DNA from: Moorena producens 3L
GTDB taxonomy: Bacteria; Cyanobacteriota; Cyanobacteriia; Cyanobacteriales; Coleofasciculaceae
Direction of reading: 5' to 3'
DNA: 6,214 bases
Assembly: GCF_000211815.1 (NCBI RefSeq)
Contig: NZ_GL890956.1
Span: 101,982 to 108,195 of the forward strand
Below, in pieces: positions 1 to 4,295 of the stretch. Positions within the stretch are counted from its first letter, which is position 1; each line of letters opens with the position of its first letter. Made by a program: the position numbers and the translations under genes. Under the pieces are notes generated by a model, which was given only the letters and a program-made list of their open reading frames with translations, was not told the origin of the DNA and did no database searches.

Positions 1-28
1 CCCCATGAGCGACTGCATCAAGACAATG
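1..28. repeat. End of a dispersed GC-rich repeat (copy 1, cut by window edge)
   Basis: These 28 bases match positions 2500-2527 with a single difference (g at 11, a at 2510). In the second copy the segment follows the palindromic unit at 2436-2476, so this is probably the tail of the same repeat whose body lies outside the window. The unique sequence after it differs from that at 2528, so the repeat ends at about position 28. Confidence 0.75.
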
Positions 29-129
29 CCGTATCCCCAAGAGAGATCCGGTGGGTTGCTGAAAAGCCAGGATTGATAATCGTGATTTTTTTGGCATCAT
101 GGAAGTAGCTCCTATTTAGGTGGGAGGAA

Positions 130-177
130 AACCGCGCTGGAGATGATTAACGGCCATGACCAGCGCGGTTATTAGTT
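130..177. terminator. GC-rich hairpin, possible intrinsic terminator
   Basis: A perfect 11-bp inverted repeat pairs 130-140 (AACCGCGCTGG) with 160-170 (CCAGCGCGGTT) around a 19-base loop. On the plus strand it is followed by ATTAGTTT, and on the minus strand by TTTTCC, so the U-run is weak in both directions. It could end a gene lying left of the window, but no such gene can be confirmed. A protein-binding or RNA-processing role is equally possible. Confidence 0.4.
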
Positions 178-418
178 TCAGTCGTCACCTTCTATAGTAT
201 AGATAAATCCTCAAAAAAATGCAAGGGTAAATAAAAATATTTTACATTGATTTACAATTAGTTTTATTAACAATTTATAGACTCAATTATGTATAATTTA
301 TTGACATAATTTTTTTAATTAACTGAGCTACAAATTCTTGGTTTTTAGGGAGCAGGAATCCCCTCTAACTCCAGGGCTGTTTCTTGCGTCGGACTCAAAT
401 GTAATTGGTGGGGAGGTG
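171..418. other. AT-rich intergenic DNA, no gene recognised
   Basis: This stretch is very AT-rich from 180 to 335. It contains isolated promoter-like words (TATAAT at 292-297, TTGACA at 301-306), but no pair with acceptable spacing and no following gene. The short open frames crossing it have no recognisable protein character. Nothing else could be supported here. Confidence 0.5.
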
Positions 419-456
419 GGGAGATAGGGAGATAGGGAGATAGGGAGTAGGGAGTA
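419..456. repeat. G-run tandem repeat, quadruplex-capable
   Basis: Three copies of GGGAGATA (419-442) are followed by two copies of GGGAGTA (443-456). This gives regularly spaced GGG tracts separated by 4-5 bases on the plus strand, which fits the usual G-quadruplex pattern (G3 runs, loops of 1-7). The preceding bases 408-418 are also G-rich. Short G-rich arrays of this kind occur between genes in filamentous cyanobacteria. Confidence 0.8.
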
Positions 457-470
457 GCGATGCATCGCTA
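455..470. repeat. Perfect 16-bp palindrome
   Basis: TAGCGATGCATCGCTA is a perfect palindrome lying at the edge of the G-run array. Its half, GCGATGC, recurs in the repeat region near 6043 and 6087. It may be a remnant of a palindromic repeat or a dimeric protein site. No neighbouring gene points to a regulatory role. Confidence 0.7.
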
Positions 471-649
471 TTCTAACCTTAATTTTTATCATTAAGATTA
501 GTTTATTGATCATAAAATGTGGAGCTGAAACTTTTATTTGATGGTGCTTTCGCCAGAAGCCGTTAAAAGTCAGCTTATAACCACAAGTACGGTAGAGCCA
601 GCAGGACTTACAAGAAATCTAACCAACAGCAAATCCATCATATTGACGC
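471..649. other. Flank of the insertion element, no gene recognised
   Basis: This DNA lies immediately outside the predicted right end of the TnpB element. Open frames of 60-70 codons cross it on both strands, but they run into the tnpB right-end hairpins and show no domain. The stretch from about 634 to 649 would be read as the guide part of the omega RNA. Confidence 0.4.
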
Positions 650-790
650 TTGAACTACCCCACCCTTTAGAGGGATGGGGATTCCCAGGCACAGTCGTGC
701 GCGACTGTTGTCTCCGTGGGCGTAACTTTCCTTCGCACCGAAGGTAGCTGGGCAGGGTCAATTCCCAGTTTTTTGAGACCCTTATTTCTG
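634..790 (-). ncRNA. Predicted omega RNA (TnpB guide RNA) from the right end
   Basis: In IS200/IS605 elements the RNA that guides TnpB is made from the 3' end of tnpB plus the right end, and its last 16 or so bases come from the flanking DNA. Reading the minus strand, three hairpins follow each other. They are 744-739 with 735-730 (CCTTCG/CGAAGG), 708-702 with 697-691 (ACAGTCG/CGACTGT), and 680-676/674-671 with 666-663/662-658 (a nine-pair stem with one bulge, containing the tnpB stop in its loop). These are followed by GTAGTTCAA ending at 650, where the element probably ends. The guide would then start at 649 and read GCGTCAATATGATGGA. The 5' limit is a guess. A second TCAA at 646-643 could move the end by about 7 bases. 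Confidence 0.5.
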
Positions 791-2049
791 ATATTTACTC
801 CGCCATTTATATCAGCATCATCGTGATACCCACATTCAGTACAGACAAATTTCTCCCCACTTCGGTTGTCTGCACTGGTGTGATGGCATTTTGGACATTC
901 TTGGGATGTATGTCTGGGGTTTATCTTGATTACTGGAATGCCTGACTTTGCAGCCACGACTTCTACCTTTTTGATCAGTTCTCCCCAGGCAGCATCAGAG
1001 ATCACACGGTTGAGCCCCTTTTTAGCAGATTGTCCGTTGTGATCATAACCACCATTTTCATTGGGCTTAGGCTTACAACGGGATTTCATTCCCCTGATAT
1101 TTAAATCCTCAAATATCAGGGCGTCTGTGCCATCGGTTAACTGCTTTGCAATCTCCCAATGGCATGCAGAACGCTTGTTGGTTATTTTCTCGTGTAAATA
1201 GGCAACCTTACCAAATAATTTCTTGCGATTATTAGATCCTTTTTTCTTTCGACTTGCAGCTCTTTGCCTGAGTTTTAAACGTCTTGCTTGACGCTTAAAT
1301 TTATTGGTATTAGCCGGATTTACGATAGTCTCCCCGTCAGAAGTACTAACCAGCTTTTTAATCCCAAGATCACATCCCTTAACACGATCTGGTCTAATCT
1401 CGTTGGCTGTTTTAACCGGAGACAATGGAACTGACTTGTTTTCAATTTGAAGACTGACAAACCAACCCCGAGATTTTCTGCGTACGGTTACAGATTTTAT
1501 GGTGAAACCGTCTGGTATAGGACGGGAATTGTAAAAGCCCATCCAGCCAATCCCAGGTAAATAGATTCCATCGCCGTCTAGTTTTACCTGACCCGGGGAA
1601 TATTTGAAGCTCCGATAGCGAGAACGCCTCTTAGGTCTAGGGTACTTAGCCTCCCCTTTAAAGAATTTTGTGAAAGCAGTATCCAACTGTCTTAACATTT
1701 GTTGTAAAACAGTTGAGTGAATTTTTTTATACCAAGGACGTTGCTTCTTTAGCACAGGAAGAGCTGAGCTTTGAATCTCGTAAGCATTACGCCTAGGATT
1801 TTTCTGGCTCTTTTTCCATGGATAGCCAACAGAGCTCGATTTGCTTACCGAACAAGTAAGCGGGCACGCTTCTCCATCACTCCTGAGATCGCAGAAATTC
1901 CCCAGTTTTGGAGATCTGGCTTGCTCATAGGAATCATTCCTGTCTCTCAACAAATAATTATATTGAGCTAACAACATGTCTAGCCATTCAACCATGGTGG
2001 CTTTTTGCTGAGGACTAGGCTTGAGTTTGTAGACATAACCCAGTTGCAT
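667..2049 (-). CDS. tnpB: RNA-guided endonuclease TnpB (IS200/IS605 OrfB)
   Basis: This 460-residue protein belongs to the TnpB family, which cuts DNA under the guidance of an omega RNA made from the element's right end. This helps the element survive its own excision. The N-terminal helix-turn-helix region begins MQLGYVYKLKPSPQQ. A basic middle region with PWYKKIHSTVLQQMLRQLD (about 105-123) follows. The RuvC-like nuclease motifs are all present: GCDLGIKKL with D227, IFEDLNIRGM with E314, and DADINGGVNI with D413. A zinc ribbon has C385-x2-C388 and C403-x2-C406. Length and motifs fit an active cyanobacterial-type TnpB with no frameshift. The ATG at 2049 matches the usual family start and lies about 22 bases after the predicted transcription start. 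The stop codon falls inside the right-end hairpin. No tnpA is adjacent. Catalytic activity is inferred from the motifs only. Confidence 0.93.
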   Translation of the reverse strand: MQLGYVYKLKPSPQQKATMVEWLDMLLAQYNYLLRDRNDSYEQARSPKLGNFCDLRSDGEACPLTCSVSKSSSVGYPWKKSQKNPRRNAYEIQSSALPVLKKQRPWYKKIHSTVLQQMLRQLDTAFTKFFKGEAKYPRPKRRSRYRSFKYSPGQVKLDGDGIYLPGIGWMGFYNSRPIPDGFTIKSVTVRRKSRGWFVSLQIENKSVPLSPVKTANEIRPDRVKGCDLGIKKLVSTSDGETIVNPANTNKFKRQARRLKLRQRAASRKKKGSNNRKKLFGKVAYLHEKITNKRSACHWEIAKQLTDGTDALIFEDLNIRGMKSRCKPKPNENGGYDHNGQSAKKGLNRVISDAAWGELIKKVEVVAAKSGIPVIKINPRHTSQECPKCHHTSADNRSGEKFVCTECGYHDDADINGGVNIRNKGLKKLGIDPAQLPSVRRKVTPTETTVAHDCAWESPSL

Positions 2050-2078
2050 AGAATCGACCTATTTGCTGTGCTATTTTA

Positions 2079-2107
2079 ATTATATATTCCCGAAATTAAT
2101 ATGACAA
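2079..2107 (-). promoter_or_regulatory. Sigma70-type promoter for tnpB
   Basis: On the minus strand TTGTCA (2107-2102, five of six consensus bases) and TATAAT (2084-2079, perfect) are separated by exactly 17 bases. Transcription would start near 2072, giving a leader of about 22 bases before the tnpB ATG at 2049. The -35 box lies only 4 bases from the start codon of the divergent small gene at 2112, so a protein bound there could affect both genes. Confidence 0.65.
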
Positions 2108-2111
2108 TAAA

Positions 2112-2294
2112 ATGGTAAAACAAAAATCTAGAATAGTAGGACGTCCCTGTCTTTATGAGGAACCAAAAACAACACACACCATCAAGGCAACAAATACAGC
2201 TTGGAACGGATTAAAGCAGTTAGCAGCTAAAGCAGACTTGAGTTTGTATGAGTATCTAGAATTACTGGGGAGAACCGGTGTATTACCTGGTTGA
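2112..2294 (+). CDS. Small ribbon-helix-helix-like protein
   Basis: This 60-residue protein is encoded divergently from tnpB, with 62 bp between the start codons. It has a basic N-terminus with a GRP turn (10-12), then a likely beta strand THTIKAT (21-27), a first helix (about 29-41, TAWNGLKQLAAKA) and a second helix (about 43-53, LSLYEYLELLGR). This strand-helix-helix order is that of the MetJ/Arc/CopG DNA-binding fold, which works as a dimer and inserts the paired strands into the major groove. The fold is inferred from pattern, not from a database match. It may be an orphan antitoxin-like regulator, or a repressor of the adjacent tnpB, or a passenger of the element. No clear ribosome binding site precedes the ATG. 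The ATG at 2101 gives only five codons and was not used. Confidence 0.65.
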   Translation: MVKQKSRIVGRPCLYEEPKTTHTIKATNTAWNGLKQLAAKADLSLYEYLELLGRTGVLPG

Positions 2295-2386
2295 TAAATT
2301 GTAGCTTACGCCATTTGAGAAGGAAAATTCATCCCGGAGACAAAACCTTAGGATAGTGGAGCCTTAATCAAAAAGTTTTAACCAAA

Positions 2387-2527
2387 GGTGCGCTTTCCGT
2401 TCGCCGTAGGCGACGCTTTCGGCAAAGCCGACGCTGCGCTTTCCGTAGGCGAATTTAATTCGCCTACGGAAAACGCACCATTACGGTCTTGGGGCTTTCC
2501 CCCATGAGCAACTGCATCAAGACAATG
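2387..2527. repeat. Dispersed palindromic repeat (copy 2) replacing the 3' part of xisI
   Basis: This block of about 140 bp carries several GC-rich units. Segment 2387-2400 (GGTGCGCTTTCCGT) is the inverted partner of 2466-2479. Segment 2451-2494 recurs near the right edge of the window (6111-6154), and 2500-2527 recurs at 1-28. The xisI reading frame leaves its family sequence exactly at the right boundary (about 2525), so the block replaced or displaced the rest of that gene. It seems to be a composite of smaller modules, since its two halves recur separately at the window's two ends. Confidence 0.75.
2436..2476. repeat. Near-perfect 20-bp inverted repeat
   Basis: Bases 2436-2455 pair with 2457-2476 around a single central base (t at 2456). 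There is one mismatch (c2439 with a2473), and the innermost 16 pairs (2440-2455 with 2457-2472) are perfect. The arm carries TTCCGTAGGCGAATT. It would extrude as a cruciform or fold as a strong RNA hairpin, and it forms the core of the dispersed repeat around it. Confidence 0.85.
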
Positions 2528-2644
2528 ATCTTGCTCAGGATCGAAGAATTTATAGACTTTGATATCTTCATTGGCTAGCTTAACCAGACTATGCTTTTCC
2601 AATATTTCCTGAATCAGACGACGATACTGAATTAACTTATCCAC
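2525..2644 (-). pseudogene. xisI: XisI remnant, N-terminal 40 residues (fdxN excision controlling factor)
   Basis: Residues 1-40, from MDKLIQYRRLIQEILEKHSL to FFDPEQDH, match the start of XisI. That protein acts with XisH to control excision of the fdxN element in heterocyst-forming cyanobacteria, and the family is widespread in non-heterocystous species. A normal XisI has about 110 residues and continues with a conserved GW, GKIWIQ and LGF/HPP region. All of that is missing. From codon 41 the frame reads through the dispersed repeat to a stop at 2378, giving a junk tail (CLDAVAHGG...). The start is a GTG at 2644 preceded by a good AGGAGGT (2660-2654) nine bases away. It overlaps the end of xisH, as in intact xisHI pairs. 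The truncated protein is very unlikely to work. Confidence 0.82.
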
Positions 2645-2730
2645 TGCAAAATTACCTCCTGATTTGGATCATATAGCAATAGGTGTATTTGAGATTCTTG
2701 AATCGTTTGTTGTGCGAAAGCTTGAGATGA
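2632..2730 (-). pseudogene. xisH: XisH remnant, C-terminal 30 residues
   Basis: Translating the minus strand from about 2730 gives SSQAFAQQTIQESQIHLLLY, then DPNQEVILQWIS and a TAA stop at 2634-2632. This matches the end of XisH, whose proteins finish with a strand pattern like LLVYDPNQEVIxxWI. The stop overlaps the xisI GTG start by about 13 bases, the normal arrangement of the two genes. All of the N-terminal nuclease-fold part (about 105 residues) is missing. The frame meets a stop codon (that of the Uma2 gene) once element A and one target duplicate are removed, so the deletion is older than, or separate from, the insertion of element A. Confidence 0.75.
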
Positions 2731-2737
2731 ATGCTGC

Positions 2738-2911
2738 GTAAGTATTCAGCCGTCAGCCGTCAGCCGTCAGCAGTGAACTTATTTTATTCAAAAGCACCTC
2801 GAGTAGCACCATCTGTAGCGCATAAAATGTTGGCCTAGCCTGACCTACGGCCAATAGCTGATAGCTGATAGCTGATAGCTGATAGCTGATAGCTGATAGC
2901 TGAATGCTTAC
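2738..2911. mobile_element. Element A: 174-bp MITE-like element with 8-bp target duplication
   Basis: The ends are GTAAGTATTCAGC (2738-2750) and its near-exact inverse GCTGAATGCTTAC (2899-2911), 12 of 13 paired. Directly outside, AATGCTGC occurs at 2730-2737 and again at 2912-2919, a perfect 8-bp target site duplication. Inside the left end are three CGTCAGC heptamers (2751-2771). Inside the right end are seven ATAGCTG heptamers (2854-2902), inverted relative to the left. A 26-bp core at 2793-2818 is shared with element B with one mismatch. There is no transposase, so it would be moved by one encoded elsewhere. The element lies between the Uma2 gene and the xisH relic. Confidence 0.75.
2854..2902. 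repeat. Seven tandem ATAGCTG heptamers
   Basis: Seven perfect copies of the 7-mer sit next to the right inverted end of element A. Tandem heptamers of this kind resemble the STRR sequences known from filamentous cyanobacteria. Here they are clearly part of a mobile element, since elements B and C carry shorter or altered versions in the same place. The copy number probably varies by slippage. Confidence 0.9.
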
Positions 2912-2933
2912 AATGCTGCTGGCTAACGTTTTC

Positions 2934-3584
2934 CTACAAAGCCAGCTTGAAAATCTGCTCTGGGGATAATTTGAACTGGGGAAAAGTCGGGGAAACAATG
3001 GGAGTATTTCCCGTAAAGGGCGTCATCTGATATTCGCCGTCAACCAAACTACAAACAAAAAATGTGGGTTGCTTGGGGTTGCCAATAAATTTTCTCGCCC
3101 CCAATGCTGCATAATCGATAATCCAATATTCCTCGATGCCCATCTCTTCTCTTCGAGACGCTACGCGAACATAATCTCGAAGTTTATTGTAGTAATCGTC
3201 ACGCCAATTAGTTGAAACAACCTCGACGATTAATTTGACTGAATCAGGATTTTGAATAATTGATTCGCTTTCCCAGCGAGATTCAGCCTCCATAACGTCT
3301 TGGTTCAAAACAATAATGTCCGGTTCATAACCTGAGTTTTCCCGTTTTGGTTTAACAATTGACTCTCTAGGAATAGTCCAAATACCTCCTTTATCTATCT
3401 GCCTAATAACTATCAATAATTGCTCAATCAGGGAACCGGTTAGATTTGAATGTTTACCCTTTGGCTTGGGCATTTCAATAATTACTCCATCATGTAGCTC
3501 GTAACGGACTGCTGAGTTTTCGGGATACCAGCTGATAAATTCATCAAAGCTGTATAATTTGGGTTCGGCTTTGGATTGAGTCAT
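2934..3584 (-). CDS. Uma2 family (DUF820) putative restriction-endonuclease-fold protein
   Basis: This 216-residue protein belongs to the Uma2/DUF820 family, which is highly expanded in cyanobacteria and has a PD-(D/E)XK nuclease fold. Its physiological role is not established. Family landmarks in order are YSFDEF (11-16), YELHDGVIIEMP (28-39), EPDIIVL with D89 (87-93), LIVEVVS with E121 (118-124), K134 in NKLRDY, and EEYWIIDY (151-158). The D89, E121 and K134 pattern is consistent with an intact active site. Length is normal. A seven-residue insert (VRVASRR, 139-145) between KLRDY and EEMGI comes from a 21-bp repeat inserted in frame. Downstream on the same strand are the xisH and xisI relics. 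It starts 84 bp from the divergent antitoxin gene and shares that intergenic region. No clear ribosome binding site is seen. Confidence 0.88.
   Translation of the reverse strand: MTQSKAEPKLYSFDEFISWYPENSAVRYELHDGVIIEMPKPKGKHSNLTGSLIEQLLIVIRQIDKGGIWTIPRESIVKPKRENSGYEPDIIVLNQDVMEAESRWESESIIQNPDSVKLIVEVVSTNWRDDYYNKLRDYVRVASRREEMGIEEYWIIDYAALGARKFIGNPKQPTFFVCSLVDGEYQMTPFTGNTPIVSPTFPQFKLSPEQIFKLAL
3150..3170 (-). repeat. In-frame 21-bp repeat insertion inside the Uma2 gene
   Basis: On the minus strand GTTCGCGTAGCG followed by TCTCGAAGA codes for VRVASRR. Without it the protein would read KLRDYEEMGIEEYW, the normal family wording, so the repeat was added in frame. GTTCGCGTAGCGT also occurs inside element B (3907-3919), which shows it is a dispersed unit. 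It sits in the loop before the last core strand, where extra residues may be tolerated. Confidence 0.65.
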
Positions 3585-3614
3585 AGATCGTTATTCTTGA
3601 AGCTGAAATTTCTG

Positions 3615-3643
3615 GTGACAAAATGACACCATTCTGTTATAGT
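3615..3643 (+). promoter_or_regulatory. Sigma70-type promoter for the former antitoxin-toxin operon
   Basis: GTGACA (3615-3620, five of six) and TATAGT (3638-3643, five of six) are separated by exactly 17 bases. The predicted transcription start is about 20 bases before the ATG at 3669. TGACA is repeated directly at 3616-3620 and 3624-3628, and GGTG/CACC arms (3614-3617 and 3627-3630) form a short inverted repeat over the -35 box. This would suit autoregulation by the ribbon-helix-helix antitoxin, but that is an inference. Confidence 0.55.
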
Positions 3644-3668
3644 AAAAGAAATTGAATAATAAATTCAG

Positions 3669-4175
3669 ATGGCAAGTACCACCCCTAATGATACTCGCGT
3701 CACAGCTAGGCTTCCTGCATCGGTCAAAGATACGTAAGCATTCAGCTATCAGCCGTCAGCCGTCAGCTAATCAACAGGAGGTAGTAAGCAATCTGGGCGG
3801 TGCTGGTAGGCCTGATTGAAAATCCCTGCTCGTTTTACTCATCCGACCTCGCTCAGTTAAAGCGCCTGCTAGCACCTCAAGTAGCACCATCTGTAGGGCT
3901 TAAGCTGTTCGCGTAGCGTGGCCGTAGGCCTTTAGCTGATAGCTGACGGCTGAATACTTACGGCTGCGGATTTAACAGGGGCAACCTTAAATCAATTTAT
4001 GGTTCAGGCTCAGGTGAAAGAAGCCCAAAAAGTGATTAATACAGAACAGGTGATTCACTTATCACCCCAAGATGGGGATAGAATTTTTAGTCTGATTGAA
4101 AATCCGCCTGCCCCTAATAAGCATTTACAAGAAGCTATCCAACGTCATCAGGCTTTTTTCAGTGAAAAAGATTGA
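3669..4175 (+). pseudogene. DUF1778 (TacA-type) antitoxin gene split by element B
   Basis: The two halves join into an almost complete DUF1778 antitoxin of about 95 residues. Codons 1-22 (MASTTPNDTRVTARLPASV, then KDT) lie at 3669-3734. The rest, beginning AADLTGATLNQFMVQAQV and ending QAFFSEKD, lies at 3963-4175 in an uninterrupted frame. The first half is the ribbon-helix-helix DNA-binding part. The C-terminal part (about VIHLSPQDGDRIFSLIENPP) is the region that wraps the GNAT toxin in this family. Element B introduces an immediate TAA stop at 3735-3737. Compared with the family, about three codons (9 bp) between T22 and AAD are missing at the junction. The gene cannot make a working antitoxin from its own start. 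A good promoter remains upstream. Confidence 0.85.
3734..3961. mobile_element. Element B: 228-bp MITE-like element inside the antitoxin gene
   Basis: The ends are GTAAGCATTCAGC (3734-3746) and GCTGAATACTTAC (3949-3961), inverted with one mismatch and the same as those of element A. Heptamers follow inside: TATCAGC and two CGTCAGC (3747-3767) on the left, and TAGCTGA-type units (3933-3952) on the right. The core at 3871-3896 matches element A's 2793-2818 in 25 of 26 bases. A TTTTACTCA at 3833-3841 matches TTTTATTCA in A, so A looks like an internally shortened version of B. Unlike A, no target duplication flanks it, and about 9 bp of the host gene seem lost, suggesting a later deletion or recombination at the junction. 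Confidence 0.75.
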
Positions 4176-4269
4176 AATTATCGCTTATTATGAGGGATAC
4201 GGGTTTGAAGGAACTAAAGAGCATCAATTATTGTTGTTTTTACCTTTATCTAGTTTAGGTAGTGCTTGA
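4162..4269 (+). pseudogene. GNAT-family toxin remnant, C-terminal 35 codons
   Basis: The frame KKIEIIAYYEGYGFEGTKEH, then QLLLFLPLSSL, matches the end of GNAT toxins paired with DUF1778 antitoxins (the AFYExxGF ... LFLPMxxL pattern). Those toxins acetylate the amino group of charged tRNA. The normal protein has about 160-180 residues. Everything before this segment, including the acetyl-CoA binding loop, is gone. The remnant overlaps the last codons of the antitoxin gene, where the full toxin gene would normally begin, which places an internal deletion of about 0.4 kb at about 4162-4175. The operon is therefore dead on both sides. Confidence 0.75.
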
Positions 4270-4295
4270 CAAGCCAGGAAAAGAAATAGAATCGA

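Larger units (their letters stand above)
650..2107 (-). mobile_element. IS200/IS605-type element with tnpB only
   Basis: The element is recognised from its intact tnpB and from the typical hairpin-rich right end closing with TTCAA (654-650). There are no terminal inverted repeats, as expected for this family. The left end was not located: the coordinate given is the far edge of the tnpB promoter, and the true end may lie further right, inside or beyond the small ribbon-helix-helix gene. No Y1 transposase (TnpA) or serine transposase is present, so movement would need an enzyme supplied from elsewhere. Confidence 0.6.

Noticed and set aside
1..114. Open frame from the window edge ending at TAG 112-114 (SPREIRWVAEKPGLIIVIFL and so on)
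   Set aside because: It starts within the dispersed repeat, is short, and resembles no family I recognise. It could be the tail of a gene outside the window, but this cannot be supported.
328..513. 61-codon open frame on the minus strand
   Set aside because: Much of it (the part opposite 408-470) is a translation of the G-run array and palindrome, giving low-complexity Ser/Pro/Leu wording. No domain or start signal is seen.
538..761. Open frames on both strands (538-747 plus, 570-761 minus)
   Set aside because: Both cross the right end and the hairpins of the TnpB element. They are by-products of the structured RNA region and the tnpB 3' end.
1771..1971. 66-codon open frame on the plus strand
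   Set aside because: It lies antisense within tnpB, whose frame is clearly conserved.
2295..2386. Search for the left end of the TnpB element beyond the small gene
   Set aside because: No convincing hairpin plus cleavage-site pair was found. The short GTA/TAC stem near 2303 is too weak to call.
2854..2902. Tandem repeats considered as a CRISPR array
   Set aside because: The units are 7 bp with no spacers, and no cas genes are present.
2753..2998. 81-codon open frame on the minus strand with QLSAISYQLSAISYQL
   Set aside because: The repeated peptide is just the translated heptamer array of element A, and the rest overlaps the Uma2 gene in another frame.
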